Part shown: in pieces, positions 43,255 through 51,802 of the stretch | How the letters are laid out: each line of letters opens with the position of its first letter | How positions within the stretch are numbered: position 1 is the first letter of the stretch | Assembly (NCBI GenBank): GCA_002403175.1 | Contig: DHHG01000167.1 | Coordinates: 1 to 56,712, forward strand | Length of the DNA: 56,712 nt | From: Syntrophaceae bacterium UBA4778 | GTDB taxonomy: Bacteria; Desulfobacterota; Syntrophia; Syntrophales; UBA4778 | Direction: 5' to 3' | Program-made: the position numbers and the translations under genes | The notes under the pieces: generated by a model | The model's database searches: none | Told to the model about the DNA's origin: nothing | The model's input: the letters and a program-made list of their open reading frames with translations, nothing else

Positions 43255-45141
43255 ATGCCTGTCCGTCGTTTTCCAATTGGAGCGGAAATCATCAGGGAAG
43301 GGGTCCACTTTCGCGTCTGGGCGCCAAGACGTCAAAAGGTTGAGATCGTAATTGAATCCGGTATGGAAGAGACGAGTACCTTTATCTCCGAACTGTACAG
43401 GGAGGAAAACGGTTATTTCTCGGGAGCGGTCTCGGATATCGGAGAAGGTGCTTTCTATCGATTCCGCCTCGACGATGAAAAACTGCTTTATCCCGATCCC
43501 GCTTCCCGCTTCCAGCCTGAAGGGCCGCACGGTCCCTCTCAGGTGGTCGATCCCGGGCTTTTCACCTGGAATGATGCGGAATGGAACGGGATAGAACTGA
43601 AAGGACAGGTCATTTACGAAATCCATCTGGGAACCTTTACTCGGGAAGGAACCTGGGCGGCAGCGATGGAGCAACTTCCGGAACTGGCAGATTTCGGAAT
43701 CACCCTCCTGGAGATTATGCCGATTGCCGAATTTCCGGGCCGATTTGGATGGGGGTATGACGGAGTCGATCTTTTCGCACCGATGCATCTTTACGGGACA
43801 CCCGATGATTGCCGGAGCTTTGTCGACAGAGCCCATGCGCTCGGAATCGGCGTCATCCTCGACGTTGTCTACAATCACCTCGGGCCGGACGGCAACTACC
43901 TGAAACAATTTTCAAACGATTACTTTACGACCAGGTATCCCTGCGAGTGGGGTGAGGCCATCAATTTCGACGGCGAGAATGCCGGTCCCGTCCGGGAGTT
44001 GTTTTTAGCCAATTCAGGCTACTGGATCGAGGAATTCCATTTCGATGGGTTGAGACTGGATGCCACACAGGCCATTTATGATTCCAGCAGCAAACATATC
44101 CTGTCCGAAATCGGCCAACATGTGCGCGGGCGGGCGAAAGGGAAAAAAACGATTATTGTAGCGGAAGATGAGCAACAGCAAGTAATAAAGCTTACCCCTT
44201 CCGAATCGGGTGGATGCGGTCTGGATGGACTCTGGAACGACGATTTCCATCACAGCGCCCTTGTCGCGATAACGGGGCATAACGATGCCTACTACACCGA
44301 TTATCTGGGAACGCCGCAGGAATTCATCTCTGCCATAAAATGGGGTTATCTCTTTCAGGGACAAAGGTATAAGTGGCAAAAGAAACGGAGAGGCACACCG
44401 GCGTTTGGAATCAATCCATCCTCTTTCATCATCTATCTGGAAAATCATGATCAGGTAGCCAATTCGGGTTTGGGCCTTCGCTGCTGCGCCCTGGCAAGCT
44501 TGGGAAATTACCGCGCCATGACGGCTTTGCTTCTGTTATCTCCGAATACGCCCATGCTCTTTCAGGGACAGGAATTTGCCGCATCCAGCCCTTTTTTATA
44601 CTTTGCGGATCATCATACGGAACTGAAAACTCTGGTTGAAAAAGGGCGTTTTGAATTCCTCGCCCAATTCCTAAATCTCGCAACTCAAGACATGCACGAT
44701 CTTCTGGATAAGCCCGGTGATCCGGCAACATTTGAAAAATCAAAGCTCGATTTTTCGGAACGGGAAAAGCATCGGCATATCTATGCCCTGCACCGGGATC
44801 TTCTGAAGCTCCGTAAAACGGACAGGGCATTCAATCAACAGCTCACCGGGGCTGTGGATGGTGCGGTCCTGACGCACAGTGCTTTTGTGCTCCGTTATTT
44901 TGTCGATCAGGATCAGGATAGGCTTTTACTGGTCAATTTCGGAAGGGATACTCATCTTGATCCGGCTCCAGAACCCCTTCTAGCGCCTCCTGTTCATTCA
45001 GACTGGAAGATACTCTGGTCGAGTGAGGATCCCAAATACGGCGGTTCGGGAACTGCGCCGCCGGAAACGGAAGAAGGTTGGCGTATTCCCGGGCAAACCG
45101 CCGTGGTCCTTTATCCTTCAAAACGAGAGGTGTCCCCATGA
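43255..45141 (+). CDS. treZ: Maltooligosyltrehalose trehalohydrolase
   Basis: A 628-residue GH13 enzyme cutting trehalose from the end of maltooligosyl-trehalose. The N-terminal CBM48-like domain (FRVWAPRRQKVEIVIESG) precedes the (beta/alpha)8 barrel with WGYDGVDLFAPMHLYGTPDD, VILDVVYNHLGPDGNY (motif I), FDGLRLDATQAIYDSS (motif II, catalytic Asp), IVAEDEQQQ (motif III, Glu) and IYLENHDQVANS (motif IV). The residues around the second motif follow TreZ rather than GlgB/GlgX. Start ATG 43255 behind GGAAAGGAGG. The gene overlaps the debranching enzyme by four bases. The partner treY is not in the window. Confidence 0.9.
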   Translation: MPVRRFPIGAEIIREGVHFRVWAPRRQKVEIVIESGMEETSTFISELYREENGYFSGAVSDIGEGAFYRFRLDDEKLLYPDPASRFQPEGPHGPSQVVDPGLFTWNDAEWNGIELKGQVIYEIHLGTFTREGTWAAAMEQLPELADFGITLLEIMPIAEFPGRFGWGYDGVDLFAPMHLYGTPDDCRSFVDRAHALGIGVILDVVYNHLGPDGNYLKQFSNDYFTTRYPCEWGEAINFDGENAGPVRELFLANSGYWIEEFHFDGLRLDATQAIYDSSSKHILSEIGQHVRGRAKGKKTIIVAEDEQQQVIKLTPSESGGCGLDGLWNDDFHHSALVAITGHNDAYYTDYLGTPQEFISAIKWGYLFQGQRYKWQKKRRGTPAFGINPSSFIIYLENHDQVANSGLGLRCCALASLGNYRAMTALLLLSPNTPMLFQGQEFAASSPFLYFADHHTELKTLVEKGRFEFLAQFLNLATQDMHDLLDKPGDPATFEKSKLDFSEREKHRHIYALHRDLLKLRKTDRAFNQQLTGAVDGAVLTHSAFVLRYFVDQDQDRLLLVNFGRDTHLDPAPEPLLAPPVHSDWKILWSSEDPKYGGSGTAPPETEEGWRIPGQTAVVLYPSKREVSP

Positions 45142-47174
45142 GAGATCCTCTGGTGCGCAGCCTTCCGTGTCCTGAATCTTTCGAATTGGATTATCTCGTT
45201 CGGGAATGGCTGGTTACGAATGGCCTGGGCGGTTACGCATCGGGAACGCTTTCCGGAGTCAATACCAGGAGATATCATGGTCTGCTTATTTCCTCATTAC
45301 CTTCACCATCCGGAAGGGTGGTCATGCTCAATAATTTGGGGGAGCAGGTTGTTTTTCCCGATGGAAAAATGATTCAGTTAAGCGGCGAAGAACGTGAAGA
45401 CGCCATGCTTCAACTTGAAGGGAGTAGATGTCTGAAAGAGTTCCGGCTGGAAGCAGGCCTCCCCGTTTGGCTTTACGATCTGGACGGCAGCTTGCTTGAG
45501 AAGCGTGTATTCATGCCATACAAGCAGAATACGGTTCATATCATCTATCATCTGATCTCCGGAGATCACCCCCTTCAGTTGGATCTGCGTCCTGCCGTTC
45601 ATTTCAGGAATCATGAAGCCCCGGTTGATAGTGAGCTTCCCGCCAATTATTCACTGATCCTGGAGGATAAACACATCGAAATATCTGCCGGTCCCGATTT
45701 GCCGAAACTTAAAATGCTGCTGATCGGAAAGGAAGCGGATTTCAAATATGATGTTGCAACGATAAGGAAAGTCATTTACCGCAGGGAAGCGATGAGGGGG
45801 TATAATTCCAGAGGAGATCTCTGGAGTCCGGGATTCTTTCGATTTACGATTCTCAAGGGAGAAAAAGTAACACTCGTTGCCTCCAGCGAAGACTGGATTG
45901 CCGTCAGGGCTCTCAGTCCGCACTTTGCTGCAATAGCGGAAAGAGAAAGGCGGATTCGCCTACTCTCTCTGGCATCGAAAGTGCGCGACCGAGAGGGAAT
46001 GGAGCTAGTCCTCGCAGCCGACCAGTTCATCATTACACCGTCGGAGCGTGTTGAGGATACAATCTGTGCCAAGGCACTGGGAGATGAGGCCTGCACAGTG
46101 ATAGCTGGCTATCACTGGTTTACAGACTGGGGGCGCGACACAATGATCAGTCTGGAAGGATTAACGCTCATCACAGGACGCTGGAGAGAAGCGGGTTGGA
46201 TTTTACGAACATTCGCCCGTTACATCAGAGAGGGACTCATCCCCAATATGTTTCCCGAAGGTCAGCGGGAAGGTGTCTACCATACGGCTGATGCTACATT
46301 GTGGTATTTTCATGCGATCGACCGATATCTGGAATATACGCGGGACAGATCGACCCTGCGATTCCTTCTGCCCGACCTCATAAGGATTATGGATATGCAT
46401 ATGCGTGGGACACGCTTCGGAATCGGCATCGATCCGGAAGACTGTCTCCTCAGGCAGGGAGATGTTCGCCATCCGCTGACCTGGATGGATGCGCATGTTG
46501 GAGATTGGGTCGTAACGCCCCGGCGGGGAAAAGCCGTGGAGATCAATGCCCTCTGGTACAATGCGTTGAAATTGATGGAAACATGGGTATCGGAAGAGCT
46601 CGATCATGAAAAAGCCCAGGAGTACAGGAATTGCGCTGAAAAGGTTCAACAGAGTTTCAATAACCGTTTCTGGTATGAAAAGGGACGATATTTGTTCGAT
46701 GTTGTTGACGGTGAAAACGGGGATGACGTGTCCTGCCGCCCCAATCAGGTATTCTCAATCTCTTTGCGATATCCGGTTCTGGATCGTACTTATTGGAATC
46801 CTGTTCTGGACACCGTTCACAAGCATCTCCTCACTCCGTTCGGACTCCGGTCGCTTGCCCCCGGATTTCCTGATTATAAGAGCCGGTATTACGGAGATCG
46901 GCGTTCCCGTGATGCAGCCTATCACCAGGGGACCGTCTGGGCCTGGCTGATCGGCCCGTTTGTAGACGCATGGTTGAAGGTGCATCCCGGAGACATCGAA
47001 GGCGCACGACAATTTCTGCATGGTTTTTACCCACACCTTGATCATGCCTGTATCGGTACTTACAGTGAGGTATTCGATGGAAAAGAGCCCTTCGAGCCCC
47101 ATGGGTGTGTGGCACAGGCGTGGAGCATTGCGGAGCTTCTGAGGAGCTGGGTCAAGACATCCGTCGGAACATAG
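45138..47174 (+). CDS. Glycogen debranching enzyme (amylo-alpha-1,6-glucosidase, GH133 type)
   Basis: A 678-residue glycoside hydrolase with the N-terminal aggregation domain of bacterial/archaeal debranching enzymes (REWLVTNGLGGYASGTLSGV, then TRRYHGLLISSLP) and the C-terminal (alpha/alpha)6 catalytic domain (AGYHWFTDWGRDTMISLEGL; GDWVVTPRRGKAVEINALWYN; DAAYHQGTVWAWLIGPFV). It hydrolyses alpha-1,6-linked glucose at glycogen branch points. The ATG at 45138 overlaps the treZ stop (ATGA) with GAGAGG just upstream, so translation is coupled; the longer frame from 45078 is inside treZ. Together they move glycogen or maltodextrin carbon into glucose and trehalose. Confidence 0.9.
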   Translation: MRDPLVRSLPCPESFELDYLVREWLVTNGLGGYASGTLSGVNTRRYHGLLISSLPSPSGRVVMLNNLGEQVVFPDGKMIQLSGEEREDAMLQLEGSRCLKEFRLEAGLPVWLYDLDGSLLEKRVFMPYKQNTVHIIYHLISGDHPLQLDLRPAVHFRNHEAPVDSELPANYSLILEDKHIEISAGPDLPKLKMLLIGKEADFKYDVATIRKVIYRREAMRGYNSRGDLWSPGFFRFTILKGEKVTLVASSEDWIAVRALSPHFAAIAERERRIRLLSLASKVRDREGMELVLAADQFIITPSERVEDTICAKALGDEACTVIAGYHWFTDWGRDTMISLEGLTLITGRWREAGWILRTFARYIREGLIPNMFPEGQREGVYHTADATLWYFHAIDRYLEYTRDRSTLRFLLPDLIRIMDMHMRGTRFGIGIDPEDCLLRQGDVRHPLTWMDAHVGDWVVTPRRGKAVEINALWYNALKLMETWVSEELDHEKAQEYRNCAEKVQQSFNNRFWYEKGRYLFDVVDGENGDDVSCRPNQVFSISLRYPVLDRTYWNPVLDTVHKHLLTPFGLRSLAPGFPDYKSRYYGDRRSRDAAYHQGTVWAWLIGPFVDAWLKVHPGDIEGARQFLHGFYPHLDHACIGTYSEVFDGKEPFEPHGCVAQAWSIAELLRSWVKTSVGT

Positions 47175-47320
47175 AAGGTGGAGGCAGGTGGGATCAGTTT
47201 TTCTCCCGCAAGGCTCTCGGGCTTGTCGTTTCGTGGCTTTCGCCACGGGAGATGCTTTGCCCCCTCGGCCAGGGTGTTTATAAATCGCCGGAGCGATTAC
47301 TTTGTCGTGAAAGGAATCAC

Positions 47321-47602
47321 ATGGAATCCAAACATAGAAATGGCCAGCATAAAGGTCAGGTCATGCTTTATGCCCTGAGCACCTGTATCTGGTGCAAAAA
47401 GACAAAAGAGCTTCTGGAAAATCTGGATGTCGATTTTGATTATATCGACGTCGATCAACTGAACAGTCAAGATAAAACCCAGGCGATCGATGAAATCAAG
47501 AAATGGAATCCATCCTGTTCCTTCCCCTCACTGGTCATCGACAATAACCAGTGTATTGTCGGTTTTAAGGAAAAAGAGATTCGGAACAGGCTTGGATTAT
47601 GA
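47321..47602 (+). CDS. Glutaredoxin-like thiol oxidoreductase
   Basis: A 93-residue thioredoxin-fold protein with the active site CIWC (Cys22, Cys25) after the strand VMLYALSTC, a cis-Pro region in CSFPSLVID and the C-terminal [15 protein letters not shown] helix, the usual glutaredoxin/NrdH-like layout. Start ATG 47321 is chosen because GAAAGGAATCAC precedes it; a longer frame from 47105 reads through the debranching gene's end. Its stop overlaps the FTR gene start (ATGA). Likely a redox carrier reduced by the adjacent ferredoxin:thioredoxin reductase and possibly reducing the downstream selenoprotein. Confidence 0.85.
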   Translation: MESKHRNGQHKGQVMLYALSTCIWCKKTKELLENLDVDFDYIDVDQLNSQDKTQAIDEIKKWNPSCSFPSLVIDNNQCIVGFKEKEIRNRLGL

Positions 47603-48105
47603 TGGAAAATGAATGGACCGAAGAAGCGGTCGACAGGCTTTATGCGAAACTCAAAAAAGACGCCGAATCGGGAGGATACTATCTGAATCCTGATGAGAAA
47701 TTCACAAAAGATCTCATCAGAGGCCTCATGACCAATCAGGAGCGGTACGGCTACATGTCCTGTCCTTGCAGGCTGGCTTCCGGCGAAAAGACGGAAGATC
47801 TCGATATCATCTGTCCCTGTGACTACCGCGATCCGGATTTGACGGATTATAATGCCTGTTACTGCGCTCTTTATGTATCCCTGGCCGCATTGAAAGGCGA
47901 GCAGGAGATTGGCTCCATTCCGGAAAGGAGGCCGCCTCCGGAAGAAAGGCTTTCAACCGAACCTCATGAATGGGAAAGAATATCCGATCTTCCCTACCCT
48001 GTCTGGCGTTGCAAAGTCTGTGGATACCTATGCGCGCGTGAAGAGCCCCCGGAAATCTGCCCGATCTGCAAAGCGAAAAAGGACCGCTTCGAGCGGTTCA
48101 TGTAG
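47599..48105 (+). CDS. Ferredoxin:thioredoxin reductase catalytic subunit fused to a rubredoxin-like domain
   Basis: A 168-residue protein. The FtrB-type domain has the full Cys set: CPCR (55, 57), CPCD (72, 74) and CYC (87, 89), which hold a 4Fe-4S cluster beside the redox disulfide that passes electrons from ferredoxin to thioredoxin or glutaredoxin. The C-terminal 35 residues form a rubredoxin-type knuckle pair: CKVCGYLC (138-145) and [13 protein letters not shown] (153-165). Such fusions occur in strict anaerobes and probably add an electron entry or sensor. It is coupled by ATGA overlap to the glutaredoxin, and followed 58 bp later by the MerB-like selenoprotein gene. Confidence 0.9.
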   Translation: MMENEWTEEAVDRLYAKLKKDAESGGYYLNPDEKFTKDLIRGLMTNQERYGYMSCPCRLASGEKTEDLDIICPCDYRDPDLTDYNACYCALYVSLAALKGEQEIGSIPERRPPPEERLSTEPHEWERISDLPYPVWRCKVCGYLCAREEPPEICPICKAKKDRFERFM

Positions 48106-48163
48106 ATGAAAAAAAGAAACAGATAAGCGATTATCAGAATGCTTGGAAAGGAGGATCCAAGGT

Positions 48164-48865
48164 ATGACTTCTACGGATATGCTCAGCAAAGTTTACGGAA
48201 TCATTTTAAGACGGCTGATTGCAACCGGGCAAGCCCCACATTACACGGAGATCGCTGCCGAATCGGGCGTGCAGGTGGAAGAGGGGCGAAAGGCCCTTCA
48301 CGATCTGATAGCTGCGGGAATTCCGGCAATGTGGCTGTATCCCGAAACGGATCTCATCTGCAGTTTTGCTCCGTTCAGCAACCTTCCGACGCAGTACCGG
48401 ATCAGCGTCGAAGGCGAGCAGAAATGGTTCGGCCAGTGAGGATTCGAATCGCTGGCAGTTAGCTGGCTTTTCCCCGGTAAAGTAGTCCGAATCGACACAC
48501 CATGCCTCGACTGCGGTGAGCCCCTTCGCATAGAGATGAAGGACGGCGTTGTATTAAAAGAGGAGCCGAAAGGAATGATGGGATATGTTGCCGTCCCGTT
48601 TTCGAAATGGATGCAGCGATTTCCCTATGCCTGAAGCACGATGAACCTCTTCCGGTCGGAAGAACATATCAGGAACTGGTCCCGATTCGATTTCGCTACG
48701 GAACAGGGCATTGTCCCTCTCGCGGACCTGGTCAGGCTGTTTTCCCTGGACATGGCTAAAAAACGGCTTGAGCCCGATTACGTTGCACGTTGTCAGGAGT
48801 ATGTGGGAGAATTCTTATCTGCAGTTGCCGAACTGGCCAAAACGCGCCCCTTCTGGCACATATGA
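48164..48865 (+). CDS. MerB (alkylmercury lyase)-like protein with two in-frame TGA codons, probable double selenoprotein
   Basis: A 233-residue frame if TGA at 48437-48439 (codon 92) and 48632-48634 (codon 157) are read as selenocysteine. ATG 48164 lies 9 bp behind AAAGGAGG. Residues 1-91 match the MerB N-terminal helical domain in layout; then Sec92-GFESLAVSWLFPGKVV corresponds to MerB Cys96-ALDTL..., TPCLDCGEP to the Cys117 region, and FPYA-Sec157-STMNLFRSEEHIRNW to SF-Cys159-CHVHFFAS...DW. Glu95 takes the place of MerB Asp99. By eye both catalytic cysteines map to TGA. MerB protonolyses carbon-mercury bonds; the natural substrate here is unknown. The spans around the TGAs are open with normal codon use, which argues against a pseudogene. 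It is in an operon-like array with the glutaredoxin and FTR genes upstream. Confidence 0.8.
48432..48467 (+). promoter_or_regulatory. Possible SECIS element for the first TGA (weak)
   Basis: Downstream of TGA 48437-48439, a 3-bp stem GCT (48451-48453)/AGC (48461-48463) encloses GGCAGTT, whose first two bases are G, 14 nt past the TGA. GCCAG (48432-48436) could also pair with CTGGC at 48452-48456 or 48463-48467 around the codon. The stem is short, so the evidence is modest. Confidence 0.4.
48648..48663 (+). promoter_or_regulatory. Probable bacterial SECIS element for the second TGA
   Basis: Perfect 6-bp hairpin TCTTCC / GGAAGA with loop GGTC, beginning 13 nt after TGA 48632-48634; the loop starts 19 nt past the stop, inside the usual bacterial range (about 16-37). 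A G at the start of a small apical loop with a U is the SelB-binding feature of bacterial SECIS hairpins. It lies wholly inside the coding sequence, as bacterial SECIS elements do. Confidence 0.75.
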
Positions 48866-49062
48866 AATTCTTCCATCCCGGCCGCTGTATGGGTTACATG
48901 GTGATCCCAGCCCGGGGGAAAATGAGACGGCTTGACATCAGATTTCCTGTGTGCGTAAACTGCACTCACTTTCCGTACGGCTACACTTTTATTATCCATG
49001 AAGCGAACAAGAATTATTTCATCCAGAATTGCCCTGCTGAAATCACAGGAGCGTCTCGATAG
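48862..49062 (+). CDS. Small Cys-containing protein coupled to the selenoprotein gene, unknown
   Basis: A 66-residue frame starting at ATG 48862, overlapping the MerB-like stop (ATGA), no ribosome site of its own. It reads MKFFHPGRCMGYMVIPARGK, then MRRLDIRFPVCVNCTHFPYG and IIHEANKNYFIQNCPAEITG, with a CxxC pair at residues 35-38 and two more cysteines. Composition and length look real rather than random. Its 3' 65 bp overlap the pseudouridine synthase gene in another frame, so one of the two starts must be wrong or the overlap is real. No family recognised. Confidence 0.45.
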   Translation: MKFFHPGRCMGYMVIPARGKMRRLDIRFPVCVNCTHFPYGYTFIIHEANKNYFIQNCPAEITGASR

Positions 49063-49975
49063 CTATTGCTCCGGCCGCTTCACTTATCTGACCCCGGATC
49101 AATGGAGAAAAGAGATTCTGGATGGAAGAATATCGCTGGACGGAGAGATTGTCTTAAATCCCGCAACTATGCTGCAGGGCGGCGAAATGCTTGCCTGGGA
49201 TGGAAGCGGGTTCATTGAACCGGTGGTAGATGGATCGATAGCGATACTATACGTGGACGAATGCTTGGTTGCCGTCAATAAGCCGGGAAATTTGCCGATT
49301 CATCCCGCTGGACGGTATTTCAACAATACGCTGGTTGCTATGCTTGCGGAACGATACGGGCGTGCGGTCTATCCGGTGCATCGCATCGACCGAGAAACTT
49401 CGGGGGTTCTGCTGCTGGCCTTCGATGGTAAAACCGCAGGGAAGCTGTCCGCATCCATTGGGCTCAAGGAATATCTTACCCTCGTGCATGGGCATTTCCC
49501 GGATCATGAGTTGATTATCGATTTGCCCCTTGGACCTGATATGGAATCCGTGGTGAAAAAGAAGCGTAAAGCCTGGCCCGGCGGAACGGAACGAGCCAGG
49601 ACGCGATTTCGAAAGGTCCTGACTGCCGGCGATATCTCCCTTGTACGATGTTTACCCGAAACGGGGCGGCTTCATCAGATACGTGCCCATTTGCTTTCCA
49701 CGGGGTATCCGATTGTCGGCGATAAGATATACGGAAGAGACGAGACCGCTTTTCTCACATTTATCAAGCAGGGACTCACCCCCGAACTTGAAAAAATTCT
49801 TATTCTGCCGCGATGCGCCTTGCACGCTTCCAAGCTTGCCTTTTTGCACCCGTTCAGCAAAAAGGAGATCATTATTCGGGCGCCCCTTCCCACAATGTTT
49901 TCAGAATGTATTCTTTCAAAGAGAGCCGGTTATAAACCATATGACTTCGAGAGCCTCCATATACCCATCTCATAG
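48998..49975 (+). CDS. RluA-family RNA pseudouridine synthase
   Basis: A 325-residue enzyme. An N-terminal S4-like RNA-binding segment (SQERLDSYCSGRFTYLTPDQ) leads into the synthase domain with the nearly universal VHRIDRETSGVLLLA motif (catalytic Asp131) and RLHQIRAHLLSTGYPIVGDK, typical of the RluA/RluC/RluD clan that isomerises uridine in tRNA or rRNA. Substrate site not predictable. ATG 48998 has no clear ribosome site, and downstream starts such as a non-ATG codon near residue 15-20 remain possible. Last gene of the array that begins at 47321. Confidence 0.88.
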   Translation: MKRTRIISSRIALLKSQERLDSYCSGRFTYLTPDQWRKEILDGRISLDGEIVLNPATMLQGGEMLAWDGSGFIEPVVDGSIAILYVDECLVAVNKPGNLPIHPAGRYFNNTLVAMLAERYGRAVYPVHRIDRETSGVLLLAFDGKTAGKLSASIGLKEYLTLVHGHFPDHELIIDLPLGPDMESVVKKKRKAWPGGTERARTRFRKVLTAGDISLVRCLPETGRLHQIRAHLLSTGYPIVGDKIYGRDETAFLTFIKQGLTPELEKILILPRCALHASKLAFLHPFSKKEIIIRAPLPTMFSECILSKRAGYKPYDFESLHIPIS

Positions 49976-50277
49976 AGCTTGTGAGAGGGCCTGTCTATCC
50001 AGTGATCACATGTGATGCAATACGGAATCTGGATTTCGTGGTAGAGAAAAACGCAACCTCATTGCAATCAAGGCATTCAGAAGTGTTGCGGGGTCTATTT
50101 TTTTTTCAAACCCATAAGACAAAAGCCGATGCTCAATACTTCTGTATTCCTAAAACTGTTCTAATTATGTCTTAGTCTAAATTCGGACGACCCCCGATTG
50201 ATATAACGGCTCTAAGGGCTTACTAAATCTGATGTGCCTACCTATGGCAATACAGGGGGCAATACAGGAGGGATGAA
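49976..50277. other. Intergenic gap, nothing recognised
   Basis: 302 bp before the CoA-transferase gene. No ORF, repeat or hairpin of note. The last bases (CAGGAGGGATGAA) form the ribosome site of the next gene. Confidence 0.5.
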
Positions 50278-51618
50278 ATGAAGGAAATAATTGAGAGCAG
50301 ATACCGAGAGAAATTAACTACAGCGGATCACGTTGCTCAGATGGTCAAGTCCGGTGATAAACTTTTTATCGGAGAGTTTGCCATCAGACCGGAACGCCTT
50401 GATGAAGCGCTGGCAAGGAGGACGCAACAACTCAAAGATGTTATCGTGGAAGGACTCAGCATTATGCTGGTCCCAAAGTTTATCGAAGCGGATCCTGAGC
50501 GCAAACACTTTATTTACAATGACTGGCACTTTTCAAGCACGGCAAGAAAGCTCTATCAAGCAGGACTCTGTAGCTATATACCTTTTGCCTACCATCAGAC
50601 GCCCCGAATCATAAGAAAATATAACGAATACGACTTTGCTTTCGTTAGCGCCCGGCCCATGGATGACCAGGGTTACTTTAATTTTGGCATTTCCAATTCC
50701 ATTACTTCCGCCGTTATCACCAAGGCCAAGAAAGTCGTCGTAGAGATCAATGCCAATATGCCTCGCTGTATGGGAGGCAACCAGGAGTCCGTACATATTT
50801 CTCGGGTGGACTACATCATAGAGGGTCCAAATCAGCCACTGCTGGAAATTCCACCAGCAAAAGCAACTGAAACCGACACGAAGATCGCATATCATATCAT
50901 GAAAGAAATCGAGGACGGCGCTTGCCTGCAGCTTGGCATTGGCGGTCTTCCCAATGTTATCGGGGCAATGTTGGCCGAAAGCGATATCAAGGATCTTGGC
51001 GTGCATACGGAGATGCTGGTGGATTCTATGGTGGATCTATTTAATGCGGGTAAAATTACCGGCAATCAAAAGACCACCGATCGTTTCAAGATGGCCTATA
51101 CGTTTGCGATGGGAACCAACAAGCTCTATTCTTTCCTGCACAACAATTCGGCCTGCGCATCTTATCCTGTGAACTACACCAACGACCCCCGGATCATCGC
51201 AACAAACAATAAGGTGATAGCCATCAATAACGCGATCGAAGTAGACCTCTTCAGTCAGGTCTGCTCCGAGTCCGTAGGTACTGCCCATATCTCAGGCACA
51301 GGAGGTCAATTTGATTTTATCTTCGGCGCCTTTAATTCCAGAGGCGGCAAGGGTATCATTGCGCTCAGCTCCACCTATACAGACAAAAGCGGAAATGTCC
51401 GCTCGCGTATCGTTCCCACGCTGCAACCCGGATCCATTGTGACACTTCCGCGCTCCATTGTGCAGTACGTTGCCACCGAGTTTGGTATCGTGCAACTGAA
51501 GGGCAAATCTACCTGGGAACGGGCCGAGGCCCTTGTCAGCATCGCTCACCCCATGTTTCGTGACGAACTCATCAAGCAGGCTGAGGAGATGAAGATCTGG
51601 CTGAGAAGGAACAAATGA
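50278..51618 (+). CDS. Acetyl-CoA hydrolase/4-hydroxybutyrate CoA-transferase family protein
   Basis: A 446-residue family I CoA-transferase of the AbfT/butyryl-CoA:acetate CoA-transferase type. Motifs: FISARP-like (DFAFVSARPMDDQGYFNFGI), VVEINANMPRCMGG, ACLQLGIGGLPNVIG, DLGVHTEMLVDSMVDL (the Glu before Met is the expected catalytic residue forming the glutamyl-CoA thioester), and the closing SGTGGQFDFIFGAF. It moves CoA between short acyl groups such as acetate, butyrate, 4-hydroxybutyrate or branched acids. Start ATG 50278 behind GGAGGGATGAA. An acyl-CoA dehydrogenase follows 184 bp later, so it probably activates or releases the same chain. Confidence 0.9.
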   Translation: MKEIIESRYREKLTTADHVAQMVKSGDKLFIGEFAIRPERLDEALARRTQQLKDVIVEGLSIMLVPKFIEADPERKHFIYNDWHFSSTARKLYQAGLCSYIPFAYHQTPRIIRKYNEYDFAFVSARPMDDQGYFNFGISNSITSAVITKAKKVVVEINANMPRCMGGNQESVHISRVDYIIEGPNQPLLEIPPAKATETDTKIAYHIMKEIEDGACLQLGIGGLPNVIGAMLAESDIKDLGVHTEMLVDSMVDLFNAGKITGNQKTTDRFKMAYTFAMGTNKLYSFLHNNSACASYPVNYTNDPRIIATNNKVIAINNAIEVDLFSQVCSESVGTAHISGTGGQFDFIFGAFNSRGGKGIIALSSTYTDKSGNVRSRIVPTLQPGSIVTLPRSIVQYVATEFGIVQLKGKSTWERAEALVSIAHPMFRDELIKQAEEMKIWLRRNK

Positions 51619-51802
51619 TAGCAGCAACAGAGCCGGAATATATTCCTAGCACGCCTACCCGGAATCTCATGCGCAAACTGACTGGGAACGCATTCGGTCG
51701 GCCCCGATGGACGGGTTTGGCTCTTACTGAAGCACCATTACCTTGATTGAGACGTTCTCAATTGAGAATTTTTGAAACAGACGTTTATAAAGGAGTTATC
51801 AG

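Noticed and set aside
48164..48865. Interpretation of the MerB-like gene as a pseudogene with two nonsense mutations
   Set aside because: Both TGAs fall on aligned catalytic Cys positions, reading frame and homology are intact before, between and after them, and a good SECIS hairpin follows the second. Decay would not be expected to select these positions.
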